Origin: Promethearchaeia archaeon
GTDB lineage: Archaea > Asgardarchaeota > Lokiarchaeia > Sigyniarchaeales > SOKP01
DNA: 9,815 nt
NCBI GenBank assembly: GCA_029856295.1
Contig: JAHQWS010000036.1
Coordinates: 1 to 9,815, forward strand
Direction of reading: 5' to 3'
Under the pieces are notes generated by a model. It saw only the letters and a list, made by a program, of their open reading frames with translations, had not been told where the DNA came from and ran no database searches. Below, piece after piece: positions 1 through 5,951 of the stretch (the stretch's first letter is position 1; every line of letters begins with the position of its first letter). The translations under genes and the position numbers were made by a program.

Positions 1-52
1 GTTTAATGCATATTACGTCGAGGATGAAGAATTTCGGTATTATGTTGTATAG
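1..52 (+). CDS. possible C-terminal tail of an upstream protein (partial)
   Basis: Reading from base 2, an open frame of 16 codons ends at a TAG at 50-52 and gives a plausible protein tail, NAYYVEDEEFRYYVV. The stretch has a higher GC content and better-looking codons than the AT-rich sequence that follows, which is why I think a gene may end here. It is too short for any family assignment. A competing frame stays open slightly longer, to about base 107, but gives a less protein-like sequence. The weak stem-loop at 68-89 would lie just downstream of the stop. Confidence 0.3.
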   Translation, partial: FNAYYVEDEEFRYYVV

Positions 53-180
53 CAAATTCTCATTGAATTTTTCACTATTTTGTGAAGGAATAATGATTAA
101 TATTTCGTAAATCTTTTCAACAAACCTTTTATTTTTTATAGTTTTAGGGCTTCTACTCCTAATTTCCAAAAATAGTAACA

Positions 181-188
181 TTTAAATA
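181..188 (+). promoter_or_regulatory. candidate TATA box for the grpE-dnaK operon
   Basis: TTTAAATA resembles the archaeal box A. Transcription would begin about 26 nt downstream, near 208-212, giving a leader of roughly 110 nt and placing most of the TTTACA half-sites just downstream of the start site. That layout suits a repressor that blocks polymerase. In such AT-rich DNA the match is weak evidence. An alternative TATA-like stretch at 275-286 would give a short leader starting near 308, with the half-sites upstream of it. Confidence 0.35.
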
Positions 189-200
189 GTCAATTTCATA

Positions 201-271
201 TTTACATATTAAGAGTTGATTGTAAAGAAAAGGTTTACAAAGAAAGCTTTACAAAGATTCATAAGTGTAAA
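201..271. promoter_or_regulatory. TTTACA/TGTAAA half-site cluster, probable operator of the heat-shock operon
   Basis: Five exact copies of the hexamer TTTACA, in either orientation, lie at 201-206 (+), 221-226 (-), 234-239 (+), 248-253 (+) and 266-271 (-). Copies two and three form a perfect inverted repeat TTGTAAA-N7-TTTACAA at 220-240. Copies three and four are a direct repeat TTTACAAAGA at 234-243 and 248-257. The centres of copies two, three and four are spaced exactly 14 bp apart. This is what a dimeric helix-turn-helix regulator site with extra half-sites looks like. Chaperone operons in other archaea are controlled by dedicated repressors such as Phr and HSR1, but the motif here does not match the HSR1 site I remember, so the regulator is unknown. 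Confidence 0.5.
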
Positions 272-282
272 ACAAAAAAAAT

Positions 283-327
283 ATGAAAATTGAAATGATA
301 ATGAAAAAAAATATGAGGGAGATGTGA
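283..327 (+). other. short leader ORF overlapping the grpE start
   Basis: A 14-codon frame, MKIEMIMKKNMREM, runs from ATG 283 (further in-frame ATGs at 295, 301, 313 and 322) to TGA at 325-327. Its stop overlaps the grpE start codon: the grpE GTG is at 324-326, within ATGTGA. The GAGGGAG ribosome-binding sequence of grpE (315-321) lies inside it. This arrangement could couple translation or make a ribosome on the leader control access to the grpE start. It could also be chance, because ATG is frequent in such DNA. No peptide function is implied. Confidence 0.25.
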
Positions 328-1040
328 AGATTACCGTGATCGAAGATTATTTTGATGATGTTTTCAATGGTCGTGGTTTTAATCAAAGATCAGATCGCAT
401 AACTATCTCGAAAAAAGACTATCAAAAACTATTAGATATCGCAGAAAAATATGAATTACTAGCGGCTGAACACAAACGAATCAAATCGCAAAATGATGTC
501 TTACTCAAAGAACTTGATGATTTGAAAGATGATGGCAGGAAATTCAAAGAGTTAGAAGAAGAGAAAGAACAGTATTTAAATTCATTATTAAGAGCGAAGG
601 CCGATCTTGAAAATTATAAGAAGGTATCTGAGCGAGAATATCAAAGATATAGAAACTATGTTATGAGCGATATGCTTCTCAAATTAGTTAGCCATTATGA
701 TGATTTGAATAGAGCATTATCTCTGTTAGAGTTAATTGAAGGCGGGGATTCAATTGCGAAAGGTTTTAAAATTTTAGTAAATAATTTTGAAAAAATACTT
801 TCTGATGAGGGAGTAAAACCTATGAACTGTGAGGGGGAAATATTTGACCCTTACAAGCATGAAGCCATGATGGTTGAAGAATGTAGCGACAATAATCTCC
901 CTGAAAATACGATTATGGAAGAATTAGATAAAGGGTATTATTATAAAGATAAAGTGCTGAAACCAGCACGAGTAAAAATTTTAAAAAAATCGAATTTAAA
1001 AAACGAAAATGAAAATAAAAAACTAAAAGGAAGTGAATAA
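324..1040 (+). CDS. grpE: GrpE, nucleotide exchange factor of DnaK
   Basis: Cytoplasmic co-chaperone that opens the DnaK nucleotide cleft and speeds ADP release; it works as a dimer. Residues 1-30 are a variable tail. About 31-120 form the long charged coiled coil, with the family signature RAKADLENYKK at 90-100. Helical and beta-wing regions follow, with FDPYKHEAM at 174-182 and the closing NTIMEELDKGYYYKDKVLKPARVKI at about 195-219. The tail after 220 is Lys/Asn-rich. At 238 residues it is somewhat longer than E. coli GrpE (197), the extra length being mainly in the N-terminal coiled coil. GTG 324 is the only start between an in-frame TGA at 291-293 and the next GTG at 336; GAGGGAG at 315-321 serves as its ribosome-binding site, though the spacing is tight. 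dnaK begins 2 nt after the stop. Confidence 0.95.
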   Translation: MKITVIEDYFDDVFNGRGFNQRSDRITISKKDYQKLLDIAEKYELLAAEHKRIKSQNDVLLKELDDLKDDGRKFKELEEEKEQYLNSLLRAKADLENYKKVSEREYQRYRNYVMSDMLLKLVSHYDDLNRALSLLELIEGGDSIAKGFKILVNNFEKILSDEGVKPMNCEGEIFDPYKHEAMMVEECSDNNLPENTIMEELDKGYYYKDKVLKPARVKILKKSNLKNENENKKLKGSE

Positions 1041-1042
1041 AT

Positions 1043-2956
1043 ATGGGAAAAATAATAGGAATTGATTTAGGAACATCTAACTCAGCAGCCGCAGTACTTA
1101 TTGGCGGCAAGCCAACGATTATTCCTAGTGCGGAAGGACTTACCTTAGGAGGTAAAGCATTTCCTTCTGTTGTAGCGTTTACGAAAGATGGACAAAGATT
1201 AATTGGTGAACCTGCTAGAAGGCAAGCCATTTCAAATCCAGACCGAACGATAACAGCGATTAAGCGAAAAATGGGGACTTCTTATAAAGTCAAAATTGAT
1301 GGAAAAGAGTACAATCCACAAGAGATTTCTGCGATGATTTTAAGGAAAATCAAAGAGGATGCGAGTGCTTATTTAGGTGAAGAAGTCACAGAAGCGATCA
1401 TAACTGTTCCTGCCTACTTTAACGACAACCAAAGACAGGCAACGAAAGATGCTGGGAAGATAGCTGGATTGAATGTAAAACGATTAATTAACGAACCAAC
1501 TGCTGCAGCAGTAGCATATGGCCTGGATAAAGACAATGTGAATTTAAAGATCGCTGTATTAGATTTAGGCGGTGGAACTTTTGATGTGACTATCATGGAA
1601 ATGGCTAATAAGGTCTTTGAAGTGATTTCGACAGCTGGAGATACACAATTAGGAGGCACTGATATGGATAAACTTCTTGTGGAATATTTAGTCTCAGAAT
1701 TCCAAAGAGAGCAGGGAGTTGATTTAAGAAGTGATTCAATGGCTCTACAAAGAGTTCGAGAGGCCGCTGAAAAGGCTAAAATTGAATTATCAACTTCAAT
1801 AACCACAGATATTAATTTGCCTTATATAACTGCTACGAGCGATGGACCAAAGCACCTTAATATGACGCTTACGAGAGCCAAATTGGAGCAATTGATTGAA
1901 TCTGTTTTGAAAAGATTAGATGAACCAATCTTGAAAGCACTAAGAGACGCAGGTATGGCTAGAGGCGACGTTGACAAAATCCTCTTAGTTGGTGGACCCA
2001 CAAGAATGCCAAGTGTTCTGAAGAAATTTGAAGATTTATTAGGAAAGACTCCAGAACGCAGTGTTGATCCAATGGAATGTGTTGCGATGGGTGCTTCGAT
2101 ACAAGGTGGTGTGTTGACTGGTGAAGTAAAGGATTTACTATTACTAGACGTTACTCCACTATCCCTAGGTGTTGAAACTTTAGGAGGTGTATTTACTAGG
2201 TTGATTGAACGAAATACAACAATTCCAACCGAAAAAACACAAATATTCTCAACAGCTGCAGATAATCAACCAGCGGTTGAAATTAATGTTTTACAAGGAG
2301 AGCGACCTAGAGCAGCAGACAATATATCACTAGGAAAGTTTAACTTAACTGGAATTCCACCTGCACCAAGAAACGTGCCCCAAATTGAAGTTAAATTTGA
2401 CATTGACCAAAACGGAATATTGAATGTTTCAGCTAAAGACAAAGGTACTGGAAAGAGCCAGTCTATAACAATTACCGCATCCACTAAGATGCCTGATGCT
2501 GATATTGAGCAAAAAGTTCGAGAAGCAGAAATGCATGCCGATGAAGATAAGAGATTTAAAGAATTAACCGAAGCAAAAAATCAAGGAGAAGCATTAATCT
2601 ATCAAACCGAAAAACTGCTTAAAGAAAACGAAGCTATGATCGGTGATTTAAAAGATAGGATATTACAAAAGATATCAGACTTGAGAGGCGCTATGGAATC
2701 CGAAGATGTAAGCAAAATCAAAAGTGCTATGGAAGAATTACAACAATCATTACATGAAGTTTCAGCTCGAATGTATGGTCAACAACAAGAACAAGGACCA
2801 GGTGCTCATGCCGGAGGATATCAAGGAGCTCCACCTGGAGGAATGGGTGATACAGCATATACATCTCAGGGAAAAACTCAAGATGAAATCGAAGCGGAAC
2901 AATTCCGAAGAGCCAGTGGTCAAGACGACAACGTGGTAGACGCTGAGTATGAATAA
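1043..2956 (+). CDS. dnaK: DnaK (Hsp70) molecular chaperone
   Basis: ATP-driven cytoplasmic chaperone that binds exposed hydrophobic peptides. The ATPase domain (1-363) shows phosphate-1 IGIDLGTSNS at 5-14, VPAYFNDNQRQATKDAG at 122-138, NEPTAAAVAYG at 150-160, phosphate-2 LDLGGGTFDV at 173-182 and adenosine-loop LVGGPTRMPS at 315-324. The hydrophobic linker DLLLLD at 364-369 leads to the peptide-binding beta domain (about 372-480), the helical lid (about 480-578) and a Gly/Gln-rich tail ending DDNVVDAEYE, the usual Hsp70 end. It lacks the roughly 25-residue first-lobe insertion of Gram-negative DnaK. The segments GTSNSAAAV and EGLTLGGKAFPS match what I recall of Thermoplasma DnaK. The ribosome-binding sequence AAGGAAGTGA (1027-1036) lies inside the end of grpE, which points to tight coupling of the two genes. 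Confidence 0.98.
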   Translation: MGKIIGIDLGTSNSAAAVLIGGKPTIIPSAEGLTLGGKAFPSVVAFTKDGQRLIGEPARRQAISNPDRTITAIKRKMGTSYKVKIDGKEYNPQEISAMILRKIKEDASAYLGEEVTEAIITVPAYFNDNQRQATKDAGKIAGLNVKRLINEPTAAAVAYGLDKDNVNLKIAVLDLGGGTFDVTIMEMANKVFEVISTAGDTQLGGTDMDKLLVEYLVSEFQREQGVDLRSDSMALQRVREAAEKAKIELSTSITTDINLPYITATSDGPKHLNMTLTRAKLEQLIESVLKRLDEPILKALRDAGMARGDVDKILLVGGPTRMPSVLKKFEDLLGKTPERSVDPMECVAMGASIQGGVLTGEVKDLLLLDVTPLSLGVETLGGVFTRLIERNTTIPTEKTQIFSTAADNQPAVEINVLQGERPRAADNISLGKFNLTGIPPAPRNVPQIEVKFDIDQNGILNVSAKDKGTGKSQSITITASTKMPDADIEQKVREAEMHADEDKRFKELTEAKNQGEALIYQTEKLLKENEAMIGDLKDRILQKISDLRGAMESEDVSKIKSAMEELQQSLHEVSARMYGQQQEQGPGAHAGGYQGAPPGGMGDTAYTSQGKTQDEIEAEQFRRASGQDDNVVDAEYE

Positions 2957-2960
2957 ATTG

Positions 2961-3002
2961 TTTTTTTTTTATTATATTATTTTATTTTTTTAATTTTTTT
3001 TT
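2961..3002 (+). terminator. oligo-T tracts between dnaK and dnaJ, probable (partial) terminator
   Basis: Just after the dnaK stop come T10 (2961-2970), T7 (2985-2991) and T9 (2994-3002), with A/T-only sequence between and no GC-rich stem. Archaeal RNA polymerase terminates on such U-rich runs without a hairpin. Because dnaJ follows in the same direction with its own ribosome-binding site, this may be a partial terminator that lowers dnaJ and tfb expression relative to dnaK. TATATTAT at 2973-2980 could act as an internal promoter starting near 3004. Confidence 0.55.
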
Positions 3003-3023
3003 AAAAATCATGATTATAAAAAA

Positions 3024-3030
3024 GAGGTTG
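3024..3030 (+). promoter_or_regulatory. ribosome-binding site of dnaJ
   Basis: GAGGTTG lies 6 nt ahead of the dnaJ ATG at 3037 (8 nt counting from the GAGGT core) and is the only purine-rich block in an otherwise A/T-only spacer. It supports both the chosen start and independent initiation on dnaJ. Confidence 0.6.
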
Positions 3031-3036
3031 TAAACT

Positions 3037-4050
3037 ATGGCAAAAGATTATTATAAAATTCTTGGAATAGATAAAAATGCATCAAAGGAAGAAATTAAAA
3101 GAGCATTTCGTAAAATGGCTCGAAAATATCATCCTGATGTAAACCCAGACGAAGCAAAATCTGGTGAAAAATTCAAGGTGATTAACGAGGCATATGGTAT
3201 TTTAAATGATGATAAAAAAAGAGAAATGTATGATAAATTTGGAGTAGTAGAGGGAGATCCTTCCTCATATCAGCAAAGGAGTGGAGGAGCTCCGGGAGGT
3301 GGACAAGCATATCGATCGCCAGATGGAACAACCTATTATTATTCAACCTCGGGAGCCCCTGGAGGGGTTGATTTTAGTGAAATATTTGGCAACCATAAAA
3401 ATTCTCAAAGCGGTTCTGGAGGATTTGACTTTTTTAATGATTTAGGCGATATTTTTGATGTGTTTTCCAATAGAGGTGGGAGCACGAGAGCCAGATCGAA
3501 TCCATTTAGGAATGTACCAAGGGAAGGCGATGATTTGCGTTATGATATGGAAATTAGTTTTATGGAAGCCTTTAATGGTGGAGAGAGAAGAATTCAATAT
3601 AAAGACTCTGTCACTGGTCAAACTCAAAAATTGAAAGTTAGGATCCCGAGAGGTGTTAGAGATGATCAGAAATTGCGTCTTAAAGGAAAAGGAATGCCTG
3701 GAGAAAATGGAGGTGCTCCGGGAGATTTATATATTTCAGTTCATGTAAAAAAACATCCTGTATTTGAGAGGAAGGATGATGATTTATATGTTGTCCAAGA
3801 GGTTCCATTTACTTTGGCGGCACTTGGAGGTAAAATGCAGGTATCCGGTATAGAAAAAACTCTAAACGTCACCGTGCCAAAGGGAACTCATGACTCTTCA
3901 GTTTTAAGATTAAAAAATCAAGGATTTTACAAAATTAATTCTAATGATGAAAGAGGTAATCTTTTGGTTCAAATAAAAATTAAAGTTCCAAATAAATTGA
4001 ATAAAACTCAAAAAGAATTGTTAGATAAATTAAAACAAGCAGGTTTATAG
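3037..4050 (+). CDS. dnaJ: DnaJ-type J-domain co-chaperone, class B (no zinc finger)
   Basis: Hsp40 co-chaperone that delivers substrates to DnaK and triggers its ATPase. The J domain occupies 1-70 (DYYKILGIDKNASKEEIKRA, HPD at 32-34, then the KREMYDKFG end). A Gly/Phe/Tyr/Ser-rich linker runs from 71 to about 155 and contains DIFDVF (138-143), resembling the DIF motif known in DnaJ linkers. Two C-terminal substrate-binding domains follow at about 161-240 and 243-320, including RIPRGVRDDQKLRLKGKGMP and HPVFERKDDDLY. There are no CxxCxGxG repeats, and I find no cysteine in the whole protein, so it is CbpA/DnaJB-like rather than canonical zinc-binding DnaJ; 337 residues suits that. It sits with dnaK and grpE, so it is very probably the partner of this DnaK. 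The symbol follows operon position; cbpA-like would be equally fair. Confidence 0.93.
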   Translation: MAKDYYKILGIDKNASKEEIKRAFRKMARKYHPDVNPDEAKSGEKFKVINEAYGILNDDKKREMYDKFGVVEGDPSSYQQRSGGAPGGGQAYRSPDGTTYYYSTSGAPGGVDFSEIFGNHKNSQSGSGGFDFFNDLGDIFDVFSNRGGSTRARSNPFRNVPREGDDLRYDMEISFMEAFNGGERRIQYKDSVTGQTQKLKVRIPRGVRDDQKLRLKGKGMPGENGGAPGDLYISVHVKKHPVFERKDDDLYVVQEVPFTLAALGGKMQVSGIEKTLNVTVPKGTHDSSVLRLKNQGFYKINSNDERGNLLVQIKIKVPNKLNKTQKELLDKLKQAGL

Positions 4051-4065
4051 GAGTGTAATAGTATT

Positions 4066-4257
4066 ATGATGAAATTTGATAAATTTACGATAGAGTTTAT
4101 TGAAGATGATTTAATTGAAGTCGATGCAAATAAGCATGATGAGTTGATTTTTGAAAAAATGAGAGATGTATCGAAATCAAAATATTATGGTGATGTTATT
4201 ACATTATTTTTTTTTAAAAATGTTAATAAAATTGAAAAAAAGAGGTTATTATTATAA
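4066..4257 (+). CDS. small acidic/basic protein of unknown function
   Basis: Sixty-three codons, not recognised. The first half is acidic (FIEDDLIEVDANKHDELIFEK) and the end is basic (KNVNKIEKKRLLL), with no cysteine, membrane helix or known motif; the pattern suggests a small beta/alpha fold. It has a ribosome-binding sequence GGAG at 4050-4053 overlapping the dnaJ stop, a 15-nt gap to dnaJ and only 2 nt to tfb, and the ribosome-binding sequence of tfb lies inside its end. That neat packing favours a real gene in the dnaJ-tfb operon. ATG 4069 is an equally possible start. A T9 run at 4207-4215 encodes LFFF and could cause slippage or early termination. It might act with the chaperones or with TFB; nothing in the sequence decides. 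Confidence 0.55.
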   Translation: MMKFDKFTIEFIEDDLIEVDANKHDELIFEKMRDVSKSKYYGDVITLFFFKNVNKIEKKRLLL

Positions 4258-4259
4258 GC

Positions 4260-5141
4260 GTGCTTTCAAAAATTAGCAAAAATGTAAATGTATGTCCCGA
4301 GTGTGGGGGACAAATTATTTCTCTTCCTGAAAATGGAGAGATTGTATGTGGGGAATGTGGGTTAGTTGTAGGTGAAAGAATGGTAGATTACTCACATAGT
4401 GGTAAAAGGGCTTTTACTACACAAGAAAAAAATAATAGAGAAAGAGTTGGCTCGCCAATCTCAATTTTACTGCCAAGTATGGGACTGACAACCGTCATTG
4501 ATAAAAAGAACATTATTAATCCTGATTTAAAGAGAGCTGCCAAATGGAATTCTCGAATGACATGGCAAAACAGGAATTTATTAATTGCCTCTACAGAATT
4601 AAAGAGGATTGGAAGTAATTTAAACTTACCAGACCATATAAAAAAGGAAGCCATGCGCCTTTATAGGGAAGCTTTCAAGTTGAAATTGTTAAGAGGTAGA
4701 TCAATCAATGGAATGGTCGCAGCAAGTCTATATTACGCTTGTAGAAAAAAAGGATTTCCTCGAACACTCCAAGAAATTTTAGATGAAACGTCAGAAAATG
4801 CTAAGGATGTACGAAGGTGCTATCGTGTACTAATAAGAGAATTAAATTTAAAAGTTCCGAATACGGATCCTTTGTCCCTTGTTCCAAAGTTTATTTCAGT
4901 ATTGGATCTAGATTTAGATATTGAAGAATTGGTAAGAAAGATTTTGCACACCTACAAAAAAAGGATCCCTACAAGCGGTAAAGATCCAAAGGGCATTGTT
5001 GCTGGAGCATTTTATTTAGCATGTAAATTAAAAAAAAAAGATTTAACTCAAAAACAAATAGCTGATACCATTGGAGTGACCGAAGTAACTCTTCGCTCAA
5101 GATATAAAGAACTAATTAAGAAATTAAATATTAGTATATAA
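4260..5141 (+). CDS. tfb: transcription initiation factor B (TFB, TFIIB family)
   Basis: Archaeal general transcription factor that binds the TBP-TATA complex and recruits RNA polymerase. The N-terminal zinc ribbon has C12, C15, C30 and C33. The B-reader/linker follows (about 40-85), ending in RVGSPISILLPSMGLTTVID. The first cyclin fold is about 98-190 and contains MVAASLYYACRKKG; the second, about 195-290, ends in the DNA-reading helices LTQKQIADTIGVTEVTLRSR. At 293 residues it is close to the usual 300. The B-reader is atypical: the common PEWRAFD is SGKRAFT here (47-53), and the acidic HD before GL is PS. GTG 4260 is the only normal start after the in-frame TGA at 4233; GAGG (4242-4245) is rather far upstream. 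Lying behind dnaJ, it may be a stress-responsive paralogue rather than the housekeeping TFB. Confidence 0.95.
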   Translation: MLSKISKNVNVCPECGGQIISLPENGEIVCGECGLVVGERMVDYSHSGKRAFTTQEKNNRERVGSPISILLPSMGLTTVIDKKNIINPDLKRAAKWNSRMTWQNRNLLIASTELKRIGSNLNLPDHIKKEAMRLYREAFKLKLLRGRSINGMVAASLYYACRKKGFPRTLQEILDETSENAKDVRRCYRVLIRELNLKVPNTDPLSLVPKFISVLDLDLDIEELVRKILHTYKKRIPTSGKDPKGIVAGAFYLACKLKKKDLTQKQIADTIGVTEVTLRSRYKELIKKLNISI

Positions 5142-5158
5142 TTTAGGATGATTGCTCT

Positions 5159-5190
5159 CTAAAAATTAAAAAAAAAAATTTTATTTTTAG
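5159..5190. terminator. bidirectional terminator between convergent tfb and membrane protein genes
   Basis: An imperfect A/T inverted repeat, CTAAAAATTAAAA (5159-5171) against TTTTATTTTTAG (5179-5190), presents a T-rich run to polymerase on both strands. It sits 17 nt after the tfb stop and 15 nt after the stop of the convergent gene, exactly where both transcripts should end. Confidence 0.6.
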
Positions 5191-5205
5191 GTTTCTAATC
5201 CATAC

Positions 5206-5820
5206 TCATACCCACCGTAAAATCACGGCAAATAGAACATGGCAACAGAGTGCAATGAGCAAACTCACTCCTGCCAAGATTTTCTTTTTATTAAGGCTAA
5301 GTTTATCGTAAAGCCATGCTAAGATAAGGTTGGGGATTGTCCACCATAATATAATTAAGTAAATATGTGGCCAACTCCACCACCAATATTCCCATACTAA
5401 GATGCCAGCCCAAACTAATATCAACTCGATAACAACTCCGCTAACGCCCCAAGTAAATGGCAGGAATATGCGGTTAGGAATACCAAAAACTTTTTCATCC
5501 TTATCTTTAGGTAATCCCTTAATATTCAACATCCCGATCACCGCGGCTAAAAGGGCTATTTCAATATTCCATCCAACATATATTACGTATGCAGAGTTGC
5601 CAGGAGTTGTCCAAAGAGCAGAAATTTGGGTGAAATGGAGCACGAGGGCGTTGATAATCTCCAAAACTACACCACAGATGGCAAACCAATAGATCCCCAT
5701 ATATACCGCATCATCATTTCCTTTCTCAAGCTCATTGCGATAAATATACATAACGAATATGAGTAAAGGTATAACATACCACTGTAGATTGTCAGTGACC
5801 CTAAGATTGTTCAAGGCCAT
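5206..5820 (-). CDS. six-helix Trp-rich integral membrane protein, unknown function
   Basis: Not recognised with certainty. I chose ATG 5820 (MALNNLRVTD, 204 residues); an in-frame GTG at 5850 would add MCVLVTEASQ. Neither has a clear ribosome-binding site. From the longer start, hydrophobic segments lie at about 22-38, 49-71, 85-108, 127-153, 157-180 and 189-213, giving six helices and little soluble domain; the longest loop is KGLPKDKDEKVFGIPNR. It is strikingly Trp-rich, with 15 Trp including WEYWWWSWPH and LWWTIPN, so an interfacial, lipid- or pigment-binding role is conceivable but unproven. Sampled stretches are about 40-47% GC against about 25-32% in its neighbours, with many C- and G-ending codons, suggesting either acquisition or codon selection for high expression. 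It is convergent with tfb and divergent from the oxidoreductase gene. Confidence 0.8.
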   Translation of the reverse strand: MALNNLRVTDNLQWYVIPLLIFVMYIYRNELEKGNDDAVYMGIYWFAICGVVLEIINALVLHFTQISALWTTPGNSAYVIYVGWNIEIALLAAVIGMLNIKGLPKDKDEKVFGIPNRIFLPFTWGVSGVVIELILVWAGILVWEYWWWSWPHIYLIILWWTIPNLILAWLYDKLSLNKKKILAGVSLLIALCCHVLFAVILRWV

Positions 5821-5850
5821 TTGACTTGCTTCAGTTACCAAAACACACAC

Positions 5851-5951
5851 TAAAAAATCTAACTTTATTGTTTATTTATTTTTTGTTTAATAGTTTTAAT
5901 AGTATTTTATTTAATTTAATTTTCAAAATTTTTATTTACAATCTTTTTTAA
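5851..5951. promoter_or_regulatory. divergent intergenic promoter region
   Basis: About 100 bp of almost pure A/T separates the divergently read membrane protein and oxidoreductase genes and must hold both promoters. On the + strand TTTATTTA at 5931-5938 is centred about 26 nt before ATG 5961, the right distance for a leaderless transcript of the oxidoreductase. One TTTACA (5935-5940), the hexamer found upstream of grpE, overlaps it. No clear TATA box can be singled out for the minus strand. Confidence 0.35.

Larger units (their letters stand above)
53..323. other. intergenic region upstream of the chaperone operon
   Basis: This is a very AT-rich gap with no convincing gene. It holds a weak stem-loop at 68-89 (TTCAC/GTGAA arms extended by G-U pairs), T-rich runs around 124-141 that could end transcription from the left, a TATA-like element TTTAAATA at 181-188, the TTTACA half-site cluster at 201-271, and a 14-codon leader ORF at 283-327 whose stop overlaps the grpE start. 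Each of the last three is listed separately. Confidence 0.6.

Noticed and set aside
68..89. Stem-loop TTCAC-TATTTT-GTGAA as a terminator or RNA element
   Set aside because: Only five Watson-Crick pairs before G-U extension and no T run directly after it; too weak to call alone.
913..1230. Minus-strand ORF of 105 codons across the grpE-dnaK junction
   Set aside because: It lies antisense to two certain genes and gives a low-complexity hydrophobic sequence with no family traits or ribosome-binding site.
1414..1806. Minus-strand ORF of 130 codons inside dnaK
   Set aside because: It mirrors the codon pattern of a strongly conserved Hsp70 ATPase domain and has no motif of its own.
5402..5692. 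Plus-strand ORF of 96 codons opposite the membrane protein
   Set aside because: The minus-strand frame gives six well-formed membrane helices; the opposite frame gives no coherent domain and only stays open because of the higher GC content.
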